DNA of 64,000 bases. It comes from Alphaproteobacteria bacterium. GTDB lineage: Bacteria > Myxococcota_A > UBA796 > GCA-2862545. This document shows positions 1-7,523 of this stretch, in pieces. Every line of letters starts with the position of its first letter. The first letter of the stretch is position 1. The notes under the pieces were generated by a model. That model had not been told where the DNA came from. It searched no databases and saw only the letters and a program-made list of their open reading frames with translations. The position numbers and the translations under genes were made by a program. The DNA lies in the NCBI GenBank assembly GCA_020632925.1, contig JACKER010000020.1:62001-126000 (forward strand), given 5' to 3'.

Positions 1-563
1 TGGTGAGCGCTCCGGCGTTCGCCGGCAAGGCCGAGCTGAGCCGGGTGCAGGAGGCGCTCGTGACGATCAGCCAGACCGAGGCCGAGTCGATGGCGATGAT
101 GATGGAGGCCATCGACGCCAGCGCGCCGCTGCCGATCAGCGACGAGGCCAAGGCCGGCTGGGCCGACGCGAAGAAGGTCCACAAGCAGGCGGCGAAGGCC
201 TGGAAGAAGAAGGACTACCTCACGGCCTACGACCTGTTCACCCAGGCGGGCGATCTGGCCGAGCCCGCGTTCGGTGAGCTGCTGGTGATGGACGACCCGC
301 CGCAGGCCGTGGTCGACGCCGGCGCTGCCCAGATCGAGTCGCTGTCGAAGATGGTGGCCGGGCTGGCGCGCGCGGTGGAGCAGCACGGCAGCGACGAGGC
401 CAAGGCGAAGTACGCGACCGCGAAGGCCAGCTTCGACGAGGCCGAGAAGCTGTGGGCCGATCCCGCGACCCGTCGCGATGGCGCGAAGAAGTGCTGGGAG
501 GCGACCAAGACGCTCAACGAGGCGATCCGTGTCGCCTGGGCGCAGAAGGCCGCCGCCGAGTAG
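1..563 (+). CDS. Secreted helical protein, 5' end cut by window edge
   Basis: About 186 residues are visible, almost entirely Ala/Lys/Glu-rich amphipathic helix, and I recognise no family. A GTG at base 3 could be read as a start, but the first residues (SAPAFA followed by GK) look like the end of a signal peptide with an AxA cleavage site, so the true start is probably just outside the window. The predicted product is a small periplasmic or exported helical-bundle protein, perhaps TPR-like: residues 45-80 contain a pattern of paired helices (KVHKQAAKAWKKKDYLTAYDLF) typical of TPR units. It converges on the ABC exporter with 11 bp between stop codons. Function unknown. Confidence 0.65.
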   Translation, partial: VSAPAFAGKAELSRVQEALVTISQTEAESMAMMMEAIDASAPLPISDEAKAGWADAKKVHKQAAKAWKKKDYLTAYDLFTQAGDLAEPAFGELLVMDDPPQAVVDAGAAQIESLSKMVAGLARAVEQHGSDEAKAKYATAKASFDEAEKLWADPATRRDGAKKCWEATKTLNEAIRVAWAQKAAAE

Positions 564-574
564 GGTTCCGCTTC

Positions 575-2311
575 CTACGGTTGGTCGGCGAACTGCCGTT
601 CGACCAACCGATGGTAGAGGCCATGGCGGGCGACGAGCTCGTCGTGGCTCCCCTGCTCGACGATGTGGCCGCGGTCGAGCACGAGCACCCGATCCGCGTC
701 CCGCACGGTCGAGAGCCGGTGCGCGATGATCAGGGTCGTACGTCCCTTCATCAGGCGGTCCAGCGCCTCCTGGACCAGGTGCTCGGACTCCGTGTCGAGG
801 GCGCTCGTCGCCTCGTCGAGCACGAGGACCTTCGGGTCCTTGAGCAGCGCGCGGGCGATGGCGATGCGCTGCTTCTGGCCGCCGGACAGCTGCACCCCGC
901 GCTCACCCACTCGGGTCTCCACCCCCTCGGGGAAGCCTTCCACGAAGGTGGTCGCGTTGGCGGCGTCGAGCGCGGCGCGAAGCTCCTCGTCGGTCGCGCC
1001 GGGGCGTCCGTAGCGGACGTTCTCGGCGATCGTGGTGGCGAAGAGCACGGGCTCCTGGCTGACGGCGCCCACCTGCTCGCGGATCCAGTGCGGATCGAGC
1101 TCTGCGAGGTCCGTCCCGTCGAGCCGGACCACGCCCTCGTCGGGGTCGTAGAACCGCGCGACCAGCGACGCGATGGTGGACTTGCCGGAGCCCGACGGTC
1201 CGACGAGCGCGACCACCTCCCCGGGCTCGATGGTCACGTCGACGCCGTCCAGGACGCGCACGTCGGGGCGGCTCGGGTAGTGGAAGACCACCCGCTCCAG
1301 GCGGACCTCGCCCCGCACGAGCTCGAGGCGCCGCGTGGCCGTACCCTCCAGCGCCGGCTGGCGGTCCAGCAGCTCGAAGACGCGCGAGGAGGCGCCGACG
1401 GCCTTCATGAAGTCGGCATACAGCCCCGACAGCGCGCCGATCGAGAACGCGACGGTCAGGGTGTACATGACGAAGGCGGTGAGCTCGCCCACCGTCATCG
1501 CACCCCGCGTGACGAGGGTGCCGCCGTACCAGACGACCAGCGCGATCGCGGCATAGCCGGCGAAGCCCGCGCCCCCGCTGAACATGCCCATGAGCAGGGC
1601 GCGGCGCGAGGCGAGGCGGAAGCTCTCCTGGACCGCGTCCTCGTACCGCTGCACCTCGTTCTTCTCGCGAGCGAAGCTGCGCACGGTGCGGAGCCCGCCG
1701 ATGGTCTCCTCCGCGACCTCGGTGCTGCGGGCCAGCGCGTCCTGCACCTCGCCCGACAGCTTGCGGAGCGCGCGGCCGTAGATCGCGGCGCCGACGGCGA
1801 CCAGCGGCACGACCAGCATCGCGAGCGCGGTGAGCTGCGGGCTCTTCCAGAACAGCATCGCGACCCCGCCGATCGCGCCCGCGCCGAAGCGCAGTCCCAT
1901 CGAGACGTTGACGGTGACGGTGTTCTGCAGGACCGTCGTGTCGCTCGACAGGCGGCTCGTGAGCTCGCCCGTCCGGGTCGTGTCGAAGAAGGCGGTGTCC
2001 TGACCGAGGATCGCCCGGTACAGGTCGGCGCGGAGCCGGGTCACGACCCGCTCGCCGGACACGGTGAACAGCCAGGCGCGCAGCATGGTGAACACCGACT
2101 GGAGCAGGAAGAGCACGATGAGGCCGAGCGCCAGGGTGTTCAGGTCCCACCCGGGCGTGCTGCCACCGATCGCGTCGACCATCGCCTGGACCGCCAGCGG
2201 ATAGGTCAGGTTGATCGCTGATCCGAGGATGAGGGCAACAGTCCCCAGAGCCAGGGTGGGCAGCTCCGGACGCGCCAGCGCCAGGATGCGGCGCGTCGTC
2301 GACGGCTGCAC
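575..2311 (-). CDS. ABC exporter, fused membrane and ATPase domains (MsbA/ABCB type)
   Basis: A 578-residue half-transporter. The N-terminal ABC transmembrane domain (about residues 10-310, six hydrophobic segments) is followed by one nucleotide-binding domain with Walker A GPSGSGKS at 371-378, signature LSGGQ at 475-479, Walker B ending in DE at 499-500, and an H-loop IIAHRLS near 530. Family members work as homodimers or heterodimers in the inner membrane and export lipids, peptides or drugs. The substrate cannot be read from sequence; architecture is closest to the MsbA/ABCB8-ABCB10 group. The ATG is preceded by GGAGG at a spacing of about 8. It is divergent from the small membrane protein gene at 2381 and has no partner transporter next to it, so it is probably a homodimer. 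Confidence 0.93.
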   Translation of the reverse strand: MQPSTTRRILALARPELPTLALGTVALILGSAINLTYPLAVQAMVDAIGGSTPGWDLNTLALGLIVLFLLQSVFTMLRAWLFTVSGERVVTRLRADLYRAILGQDTAFFDTTRTGELTSRLSSDTTVLQNTVTVNVSMGLRFGAGAIGGVAMLFWKSPQLTALAMLVVPLVAVGAAIYGRALRKLSGEVQDALARSTEVAEETIGGLRTVRSFAREKNEVQRYEDAVQESFRLASRRALLMGMFSGGAGFAGYAAIALVVWYGGTLVTRGAMTVGELTAFVMYTLTVAFSIGALSGLYADFMKAVGASSRVFELLDRQPALEGTATRRLELVRGEVRLERVVFHYPSRPDVRVLDGVDVTIEPGEVVALVGPSGSGKSTIASLVARFYDPDEGVVRLDGTDLAELDPHWIREQVGAVSQEPVLFATTIAENVRYGRPGATDEELRAALDAANATTFVEGFPEGVETRVGERGVQLSGGQKQRIAIARALLKDPKVLVLDEATSALDTESEHLVQEALDRLMKGRTTLIIAHRLSTVRDADRVLVLDRGHIVEQGSHDELVARHGLYHRLVERQFADQP

Positions 2312-2380
2312 GGGACCTCCAGACGGGGCATTGTGTTGTCACCGCGCGCCCGGCGCCAACCACCGGGTCGGGGAGGTGCC

Positions 2381-2569
2381 GTGGATCCGTTGACGATGGG
2401 CATTGCCGGCGCAGTCCTGATCGGCCTGCTGGTGATCGGCGCGAGCGTCACGTGGTGGATGATCCGCACCACGGTCAACATGGTGAAGCGCATGATCGCC
2501 CTGGCCTTCGCGATGGCGATCGCGGGCGCCCTGCTCCTCGTCGCGCTGGCGGCCTTCGTCTACCAGTAG
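2381..2569 (+). CDS. Small two-helix membrane protein
   Basis: A 62-residue protein made of two hydrophobic segments (about residues 6-28 and 38-60) separated by a short basic loop with IRTTVNMVKR, ending in VYQ. The GTG at 2381 is chosen because GGGAGG lies just upstream (2371-2376); longer in-frame readings add a basic, Pro/Arg-rich stretch that does not look coding. Likely an inner-membrane protein of unknown function. It is transcribed away from the ABC exporter and may share a divergent promoter region with it. Confidence 0.6.
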   Translation: MDPLTMGIAGAVLIGLLVIGASVTWWMIRTTVNMVKRMIALAFAMAIAGALLLVALAAFVYQ

Positions 2570-2589
2570 GAGCCCTGGGTCCCTCCGTG

Positions 2590-2667
2590 CCGGTGCCCGT
2601 GCCCATGGCCATGCCCGTGCCCGTGCCCGTGCCCGTGCCCGTGCCCGTGCCCGTGCCCGTGCCCGTG
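2590..2667. repeat. Hexanucleotide tandem repeat, unit CCCGTG
   Basis: Thirteen six-base units. The last nine (2614-2667) are perfect CCCGTG; the first four are variants (CCGGTG, CCCGTG, CCCATG, GCCATG). The array sits in the convergent gap between the small membrane protein (stop at 2569) and purB (stop at 2744), so it is probably non-coding. On the minus strand it would encode Gly-His repeats, but that reading lacks a credible start and gene context. A perfect array of this length is a candidate slippage (VNTR) locus. Confidence 0.85.
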
Positions 2668-2743
2668 CCCGATAGCGGCGCTTGCACCAGGGCCAACGCT
2701 CGGTGATTGGCTGATCGGGAGGCTGACGAGTACGGCGCGGGTG

Positions 2744-4177
2744 CTAGACCCGGAGGCCCTCGGTCGTGACCAGCCGGTCCCGCCAAGGCTCGAGGGCCGC
2801 CGCGACCTCGCCGTCGAGGAACTCGCGGACCTGCTCGGGCGCACGACCGACGTACGCCCGCGGATCGAGGAGCCCGTCGAGGTCGTCCTTCACCGCGTCG
2901 AAGGCCGGGTCGGCACGGAGGCGGTCGAGCAGGTCGTTGCTGCCCCCCTCCTCCTTGATGCGGCGGGCGGCGTCCTGGGCGTGCACGCGGATGCGCTCGT
3001 GCAGCGTCTGGCGATCGCCGCCGCGCTTCACCAGCGCCATCAGGACGTTCTCGGTCGCCATGAACGGCAGCTCCTCGCGCAGCCGGCGCTCGATCACCGC
3101 CGGGTACACCACGAGCCCGTCCACGACCTCCATCAGCGCCTCGAGCACCGCGTCTGCCGTGAGGAAGGCCTCCGCGAGCACCAGGCGGCGGCTGCTGCTG
3201 TCGTCCAGCGTCCGCTCCATCCACTGCACCGCGGCGGTGTGCGCCGTCTCCGCCGGGAGGGTGGTGAGGTGACGCGCGAGGCCGCAGATGCGCTCGCTGC
3301 GCATGGGGTTGCGCTTGTACGCCATCGCGGAGCTGCCGATCTGCTTCTTGCCGAAGGGCTCCTCGACCTCCTTGAGGTGCGCGAGCAGGCGCAGATCCGT
3401 CGCGATCTTGTGCGCCGTCACGCCGAAGCTCCCGAGCACCGCGAGCACCTCGTGGTCCGCCTTGCGCGGGTACGTCTGGCCCGTGACCGCCCAGGTGCGC
3501 TCGAAGCCGAAGGCCGCCGCCACCCGCCGGTCCAGCTCGCGGACCTTGTCGTGGTCCCCCTCGAACAGCTCGAGGAAGGAGGCCTGCGTCCCGGTGGTGC
3601 CCTTCACGCCGCGGAAGCGGACCTCGGCGCGTGCGCGCTCGATCGCCGCCAGATCGATCACGAGGTCCTGCAGCCACAGGCAGGCCCGCTTGCCGACCGT
3701 GGTGGGCTGCGCCGGCTGGAAGTGCGTGAACCCCAGCGTCGGCTGCTGCGCCCAGCGCTCCGCGAACGCCGCGAGCCGTGCCACCACCGTCGCGAGCTTG
3801 GGGAGGAGCAGGTCCAGCGACGCGCGCACCGACACGAGATCGGCGTTGTCGCCGACGTAGCAGGAGGTCGCGCCGAGGTGCACGATCGGGCGGGCGAGGG
3901 GAGCCACGTCGCCCAGCGCGTGGACGTGCGCCATCACGTCGTGCCGCAGCTCGCGCTCGTACGCCGCAGCGGCCTCGTAGTCGATGTCGTCGAGGTGCTC
4001 GCGCAGCTCGGCCAGCGCCGCGTCGGAGATGGGGAGCCCCAGCGCCTGCTCCGCCTCCGCGAGCGCGAGCCAGAGGCGGCGCCAGGTGCCGAACTTGTGG
4101 TCGTCGCTCCACAGGCGGGCCATCGCGGCCGTCGCCCACCGCCGCGGCAGCGGGCTCTCCCAAACCGGTCGCGACAC
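2744..4177 (-). CDS. purB: Adenylosuccinate lyase, eukaryotic-like clade
   Basis: A 477-residue enzyme of the fumarase/aspartase superfamily. It cleaves SAICAR and adenylosuccinate, releasing fumarate, in purine synthesis. Diagnostic segments include RHDVMAHVHALG (78-89), TSCYVGDN (104-111), TLGFTHFQPAQ with the conserved His at 152, RGVKGTTGTQASF (189-201), and the signature loop GSSAMAYKRNPM (281-292). These and most of the length match animal ADSL remarkably well from memory, much better than short bacterial PurB. The signature has Ala where most members have Pro (SSAMPxKRN). It starts at a GTG five bases after the Sel1 lipoprotein stop, so the two may be cotranscribed; no strong ribosome site is visible. 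Confidence 0.95.
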   Translation of the reverse strand: MSRPVWESPLPRRWATAAMARLWSDDHKFGTWRRLWLALAEAEQALGLPISDAALAELREHLDDIDYEAAAAYERELRHDVMAHVHALGDVAPLARPIVHLGATSCYVGDNADLVSVRASLDLLLPKLATVVARLAAFAERWAQQPTLGFTHFQPAQPTTVGKRACLWLQDLVIDLAAIERARAEVRFRGVKGTTGTQASFLELFEGDHDKVRELDRRVAAAFGFERTWAVTGQTYPRKADHEVLAVLGSFGVTAHKIATDLRLLAHLKEVEEPFGKKQIGSSAMAYKRNPMRSERICGLARHLTTLPAETAHTAAVQWMERTLDDSSSRRLVLAEAFLTADAVLEALMEVVDGLVVYPAVIERRLREELPFMATENVLMALVKRGGDRQTLHERIRVHAQDAARRIKEEGGSNDLLDRLRADPAFDAVKDDLDGLLDPRAYVGRAPEQVREFLDGEVAAALEPWRDRLVTTEGLRV

Positions 4178-4182
4178 GGGAG

Positions 4183-5088
4183 CTACTGCAGGTTGCGCTT
4201 GGCGCAGGCGGCGCTGTTGCCGTGCTCACAAGCGAGGTTGTACAGGTACTCGATCTCGCCCTCGCGCGCCTGGACGCGCTCGGTCTCCATCAGCAGGCCC
4301 GCCTCGTAGCAGCCCCGGGTGGGGTCGATGCTGCACGTCTTCTGGAAGTAGACGGCGGCCTGCTGGTCATCGGCGCCCGGCCAGGCCTTCTGCTCGTGGA
4401 GGGTGGCGAGCTCGAAGCAGCCCTGGCGGGCGTCGAGCTTGCAGGCCCGCTCGTACAGCTCGGCCGCGTTGGCCACGTCCTCCTTCTTCTTGCTCTCGGC
4501 CGCGAGGTTGCCGCCGTTCACGCAGCCCTGCGCGAACTTGGCGTCGCAGGCGCGGAGGTAGAGCTGGGCGGCCTTCTCCGGGTCCGACTTCGGGGGCTCG
4601 ACGCCGATGCCCTCGCGGTACGCCGTGCCCAGCGCGTCGCACGCCGAGGCCAGCGGGTGGGCGCCATCCTCGGGGGTGCTCGCGGCGTCGACCTTCTCGC
4701 AGGCGCCGGAGAACAGGACCGCGGCGCGCTCCGGCTGGGCCTTGAGCCCGTCCTTGTCCTTGTACAGCAGCAGGCCCTGCTCGACGCAGGCCACCGGCAG
4801 GTCGCCCTTGCACGCGATCTCGAAGAGCTCCGAGGCGCGGTGCAGGTCGCGCGGACCGCCCTTCGCGTCGCGCACCAGGCGACCGAGCTCCATGCAGGAC
4901 TGCGCGTGGTGGATGTTCATGCACGCGGAGGAGAACGCACGCCGGGCCTCGTCGTACCGCGGGCGGGCAGCGTTGGAGGCGGACACGCCTTCCTTGTAGC
5001 AGGCCTCCATGTTGCCCCCCGCACAGGTGAGGAGCGCTTCGGCCGCGGAGTTGTCGCAGCCGGAGAGGGCGAGCAGGGACAGGAGCAT
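4183..5088 (-). CDS. Sel1-repeat lipoprotein
   Basis: A 301-residue lipoprotein: MLLSLLALSGC gives a short signal with a lipobox LSGC. The mature part is a string of Sel1-like/TPR-like repeats of about 36 residues, each with a paired-cysteine pattern (for example AxELFExAC...PxACxxxGLLL and AxLYERACKL..RQGCFELA), giving about 20 cysteines. Cys-rich Sel1 repeats are usually stabilised by disulfides in the periplasm and serve as protein-binding scaffolds. The start is supported by GGAGGA about five bases upstream. The partner is unknown; purB downstream is probably unrelated functionally. Confidence 0.85.
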   Translation of the reverse strand: MLLSLLALSGCDNSAAEALLTCAGGNMEACYKEGVSASNAARPRYDEARRAFSSACMNIHHAQSCMELGRLVRDAKGGPRDLHRASELFEIACKGDLPVACVEQGLLLYKDKDGLKAQPERAAVLFSGACEKVDAASTPEDGAHPLASACDALGTAYREGIGVEPPKSDPEKAAQLYLRACDAKFAQGCVNGGNLAAESKKKEDVANAAELYERACKLDARQGCFELATLHEQKAWPGADDQQAAVYFQKTCSIDPTRGCYEAGLLMETERVQAREGEIEYLYNLACEHGNSAACAKRNLQ

Positions 5089-5140
5089 GGGTCCTCCAGG
5101 TGGGGTCTGCTACCTCGTCGCAGGACGAGCGGCGACCCGG

Positions 5141-5806
5141 TCAATCGAAGAAGACCCCCTGTACGCCGAACCACCCGGCGGCCAGGGGACGAACCACGGA
5201 CCACCACACGAGCGCGCCGACGATCAGCAGCCCGGAGAGCTGCACGCCCCAGGTGGCCCACCAGCGGGGGTCGGCGGCGCGCGAGGTCGGGACGTCGCGC
5301 AACGCGTCGACGACCAGCCCGTGCGGTGAGGTGCGGAGGCGGGCGAGGGCGAAGCTCGGGCCGCGTGTGCTCGCCGAGCGCGCCAGGCGGCCGTCCAGGC
5401 GAGCGGGCACGTGGACCCCGTCGGCGAACACGGCGAAGCCACCCTGCGCCGCCTGGAGCTGGATGCGCGTCCACGAACCGTCGCCGGCCGCCTGCTCGAA
5501 CGGCACCTCGGCGACGTGCTCGAGCGGGGGGCCGAGGCTCGGGAGCAGGGAGACCACGAGGCCGCGACCGCGGGCCGCGAAGCCGGCGAGGCCCCACCCC
5601 TCCCACAGCGCGACCACGACCGTGCCGAGCGCCGCACCGCCGACGGCCACCTGCCCGACGGCGAGCAGGCCGAAGGCGAACTGCCCCACGGCGATCGCGC
5701 CCCAGGCGGTCTGCCCCACGGCGATCACCCCCGTCGCCACGCGGCCCACGGCGATGATCCCGTGAGCGTCGTCCCCGACATCCAGCCAGCGCATCCGCGA
5801 CAGCAT
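5141..5806 (-). CDS. Membrane protein with tandem ten-residue GxIAVGQxAx repeats
   Basis: About 221 residues. The N-terminal part holds four to five consecutive ten-residue units (GIIAVGRVAT, GVIAVGQTAW, GAIAVGQFAF, GLLAVGQVAV, GGAALG...), encoded by a 30-base imperfect repeat across about 5640-5775. This is followed by a roughly 130-residue soluble region (SWTRIQLQAAQGGFAVF...) and a C-terminal hydrophobic segment (LSGLLIVGALVWWSVV). Start choice is uncertain: ATG codons at 5794, 5806 and 5821 are all possible, the last overlapping the divergent gene at 5820. Glycine-rich IAVG repeats of this kind occur in uncharacterised membrane proteins. Function unknown. Confidence 0.7.
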   Translation of the reverse strand: MLSRMRWLDVGDDAHGIIAVGRVATGVIAVGQTAWGAIAVGQFAFGLLAVGQVAVGGAALGTVVVALWEGWGLAGFAARGRGLVVSLLPSLGPPLEHVAEVPFEQAAGDGSWTRIQLQAAQGGFAVFADGVHVPARLDGRLARSASTRGPSFALARLRTSPHGLVVDALRDVPTSRAADPRWWATWGVQLSGLLIVGALVWWSVVRPLAAGWFGVQGVFFD

Positions 5807-5819
5807 ACGCTGTGCGGCC

Positions 5820-6845
5820 ATGAAGGTCTGCGGCCAGTGCGGGGTGAGGCGGGGGCCGAGGCAGCGGTCCTGCGACGGATGCGGGAGCAGCCTCGCGCCC
5901 CTCGAGCGTTCCCTCCCCGAGGACCTCCGTTGCGTCGCCGTCCGGCTGGAGCTGCGCTGCACGGCCTGTGATCGCTGGACGCCGGTGGACGGTCCGCCCA
6001 CCGGCTGGACCGCAGGCGCCGCGCAGGTGGCGTGCGCGCGCTGCGGGGTGAGCACCGCCATGTCCGAGGAGCACTGGCGCTCGGTGCTCGAGGCCGCGCA
6101 CGGTGTGGCCGACCTGCTCGCCCCCGACCCGGAGGGCGCTTCGGTCTCCCCGGTGGCGATCGACGCGATCAACCCCTTCGCCTCGGAGGGCGCCATCCGC
6201 GGCTCGGTGCAGCTCGCTCCGCTCGCCGTCGAAGGTCTGGTGGGGTTCCTCCCGAACGACCTGCGCGCGTGGATGGCGCCGGGCGTCCTCCTGTCCCCCG
6301 AGGACCGCCAGCCGGTGGGCTTCGAGGTGCGCGAGGAGATGCTCCGCACGAACGACGCCTCCGGTGTGCGGCGGTACGCCATCGATCGGCGCTGTGTCGA
6401 GCTGCACCCGTCGCTGCTCGGCGCCGTGTCGGACGAGGTCGAGCGCGATCGGGAGGGGACGGTCGCGGTGATCGGCGCCGAGCAGGTGGTGTGCGGGAGC
6501 TGCCGGGCGCGGTTCGTGCTCGACGGCTCCGAGCACCGGGTGCGCTGCTCGCGCTGCGGCGAACTCAACCAGATCACCGCGGCGGTCCGTCACGCGGCTC
6601 AGGGCGAGCCGCGGCCCGACACCTGGTGGCTCGTGTTCCGCGGGCCGTCCGGGTACCGCCGGCGCCTGGAGGGCCATGGCGCGCCGATGCAGCCCCAGGA
6701 GGAGCGCGTGTGGGCGCCCACACCGCACCGTGATCGCGTGGCGCAGGAGCGCCTCCTCCAGACGGCGTGGGCGCTCGGGGTCCCGCTGGTGGCGCTCGGC
6801 TTCGCGGGCGTGCTGTCGGTGCTGGTCGCCCTGCTCCGGGGTTAG
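5820..6845 (+). CDS. Zinc-ribbon protein with C-terminal membrane anchor
   Basis: A 341-residue protein with three Cys pairs that suggest zinc ribbons: CGQCGVRR...CDGCG at 4-22, CTACDRW...CARCG at about 47-76, and CGSCRARF...CSRCGELN at about 229-250. The middle of the protein (about 80-225) is a globular region with no family I recognise. The C-terminus is a single hydrophobic helix (TAWALGVPLVALGFAGVLSVLVALL), so it is probably tail-anchored with the zinc domains in the cytoplasm. Its stop overlaps the convergent crotonase gene by 4 bp. The role is unknown; it might bind nucleic acid or protein. Confidence 0.75.
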   Translation: MKVCGQCGVRRGPRQRSCDGCGSSLAPLERSLPEDLRCVAVRLELRCTACDRWTPVDGPPTGWTAGAAQVACARCGVSTAMSEEHWRSVLEAAHGVADLLAPDPEGASVSPVAIDAINPFASEGAIRGSVQLAPLAVEGLVGFLPNDLRAWMAPGVLLSPEDRQPVGFEVREEMLRTNDASGVRRYAIDRRCVELHPSLLGAVSDEVERDREGTVAVIGAEQVVCGSCRARFVLDGSEHRVRCSRCGELNQITAAVRHAAQGEPRPDTWWLVFRGPSGYRRRLEGHGAPMQPQEERVWAPTPHRDRVAQERLLQTAWALGVPLVALGFAGVLSVLVALLRG

Positions 6846-7513
6846 GCCCGGAGGGCGGCCGTCCAGCTCGGGACCGCTGCGTCGAGGAAGCCGTCGCTGT
6901 CGCCGGAGAGGTGACGGCGGCGCAGGTCGAGCTTGGCCGCGGCATACGCCTCGCGCGGGAGGGCGGCCCGCTCGGCGAGCAGCTCGAGCGCGCGCTCTTC
7001 GGCGCGATCCGGCGCGACCACCTCGTCCAGCAGACCCAGCGCGCGTGCTCCGCCCACGTCGTACCGCCGGGCGCCGAGGAGGATCTCCTCGATGGCGGCG
7101 GGCTGCAGGCGCGCGCGGAGGATGTCGAACACGAAGGGCGGGTACCGCAGCCCGATGGCGACGCCCGTCATGCCGATCCGCGTCTCCGCACGATCGGAGG
7201 CCACCCGCACGTCGCAGGCCTGGACCACGAGGCACCCGCCCGCCACCGCGTGACCGTTGACCCAGGCGACGGTGGGGGCGGGGTGGAGGAACAGGGCCAG
7301 CGTGACGCGCTCGATCGTGGCGAGCAGATCGCGGACGCCTGCCGCGTCCATCCGGCGCAGCGCCTGCAGATCGAGCCCCGCCGAGAACGCACCGTCCGCG
7401 CCCGTCACCAGGAGCGGCTGCGCCCCCGCGGCGCGCACCTGCTCCTCGAGCTGCAGGAGCATGGGGACGGACATGGTGTTGGGTCCGCGACCCTCGAGGA
7501 CGATTCGGATCAC
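6842..7513 (-). CDS. Crotonase-fold protein (enoyl-CoA hydratase/isomerase family)
   Basis: A 223-residue crotonase-fold protein, somewhat short for the family (about 255). Visible landmarks are the oxyanion-hole segments GAFSAGLDLQAL and NGHAVAGGCLVVQACDVRVASD, and the C-terminal ARALGLLDEVV. The two catalytic glutamates of enoyl-CoA hydratase appear to be absent: the GGGxE position is Val and the P-E-V/L position (IGMTGVAIGL) is Gly. The layout is nearest to the mitochondrial delta3,delta2-enoyl-CoA isomerase type, but that enzyme's single Glu is also replaced. It may act on an acyl-CoA by another mechanism. It begins at a GTG eleven bases after mgtE and probably belongs to the same transcript. 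Confidence 0.8.
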   Translation of the reverse strand: MIRIVLEGRGPNTMSVPMLLQLEEQVRAAGAQPLLVTGADGAFSAGLDLQALRRMDAAGVRDLLATIERVTLALFLHPAPTVAWVNGHAVAGGCLVVQACDVRVASDRAETRIGMTGVAIGLRYPPFVFDILRARLQPAAIEEILLGARRYDVGGARALGLLDEVVAPDRAEERALELLAERAALPREAYAAAKLDLRRRHLSGDSDGFLDAAVPSWTAALRA

Positions 7514-7523
7514 GGTCCCGCCG

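Noticed and set aside
2560..2844. Minus-strand reading frame with Gly-His repeats across the CCCGTG array
   Set aside because: It overlaps the end of purB, has no good start, and its remaining sequence is Arg/Ser-rich like an out-of-frame shadow; the repeat is better explained as non-coding.
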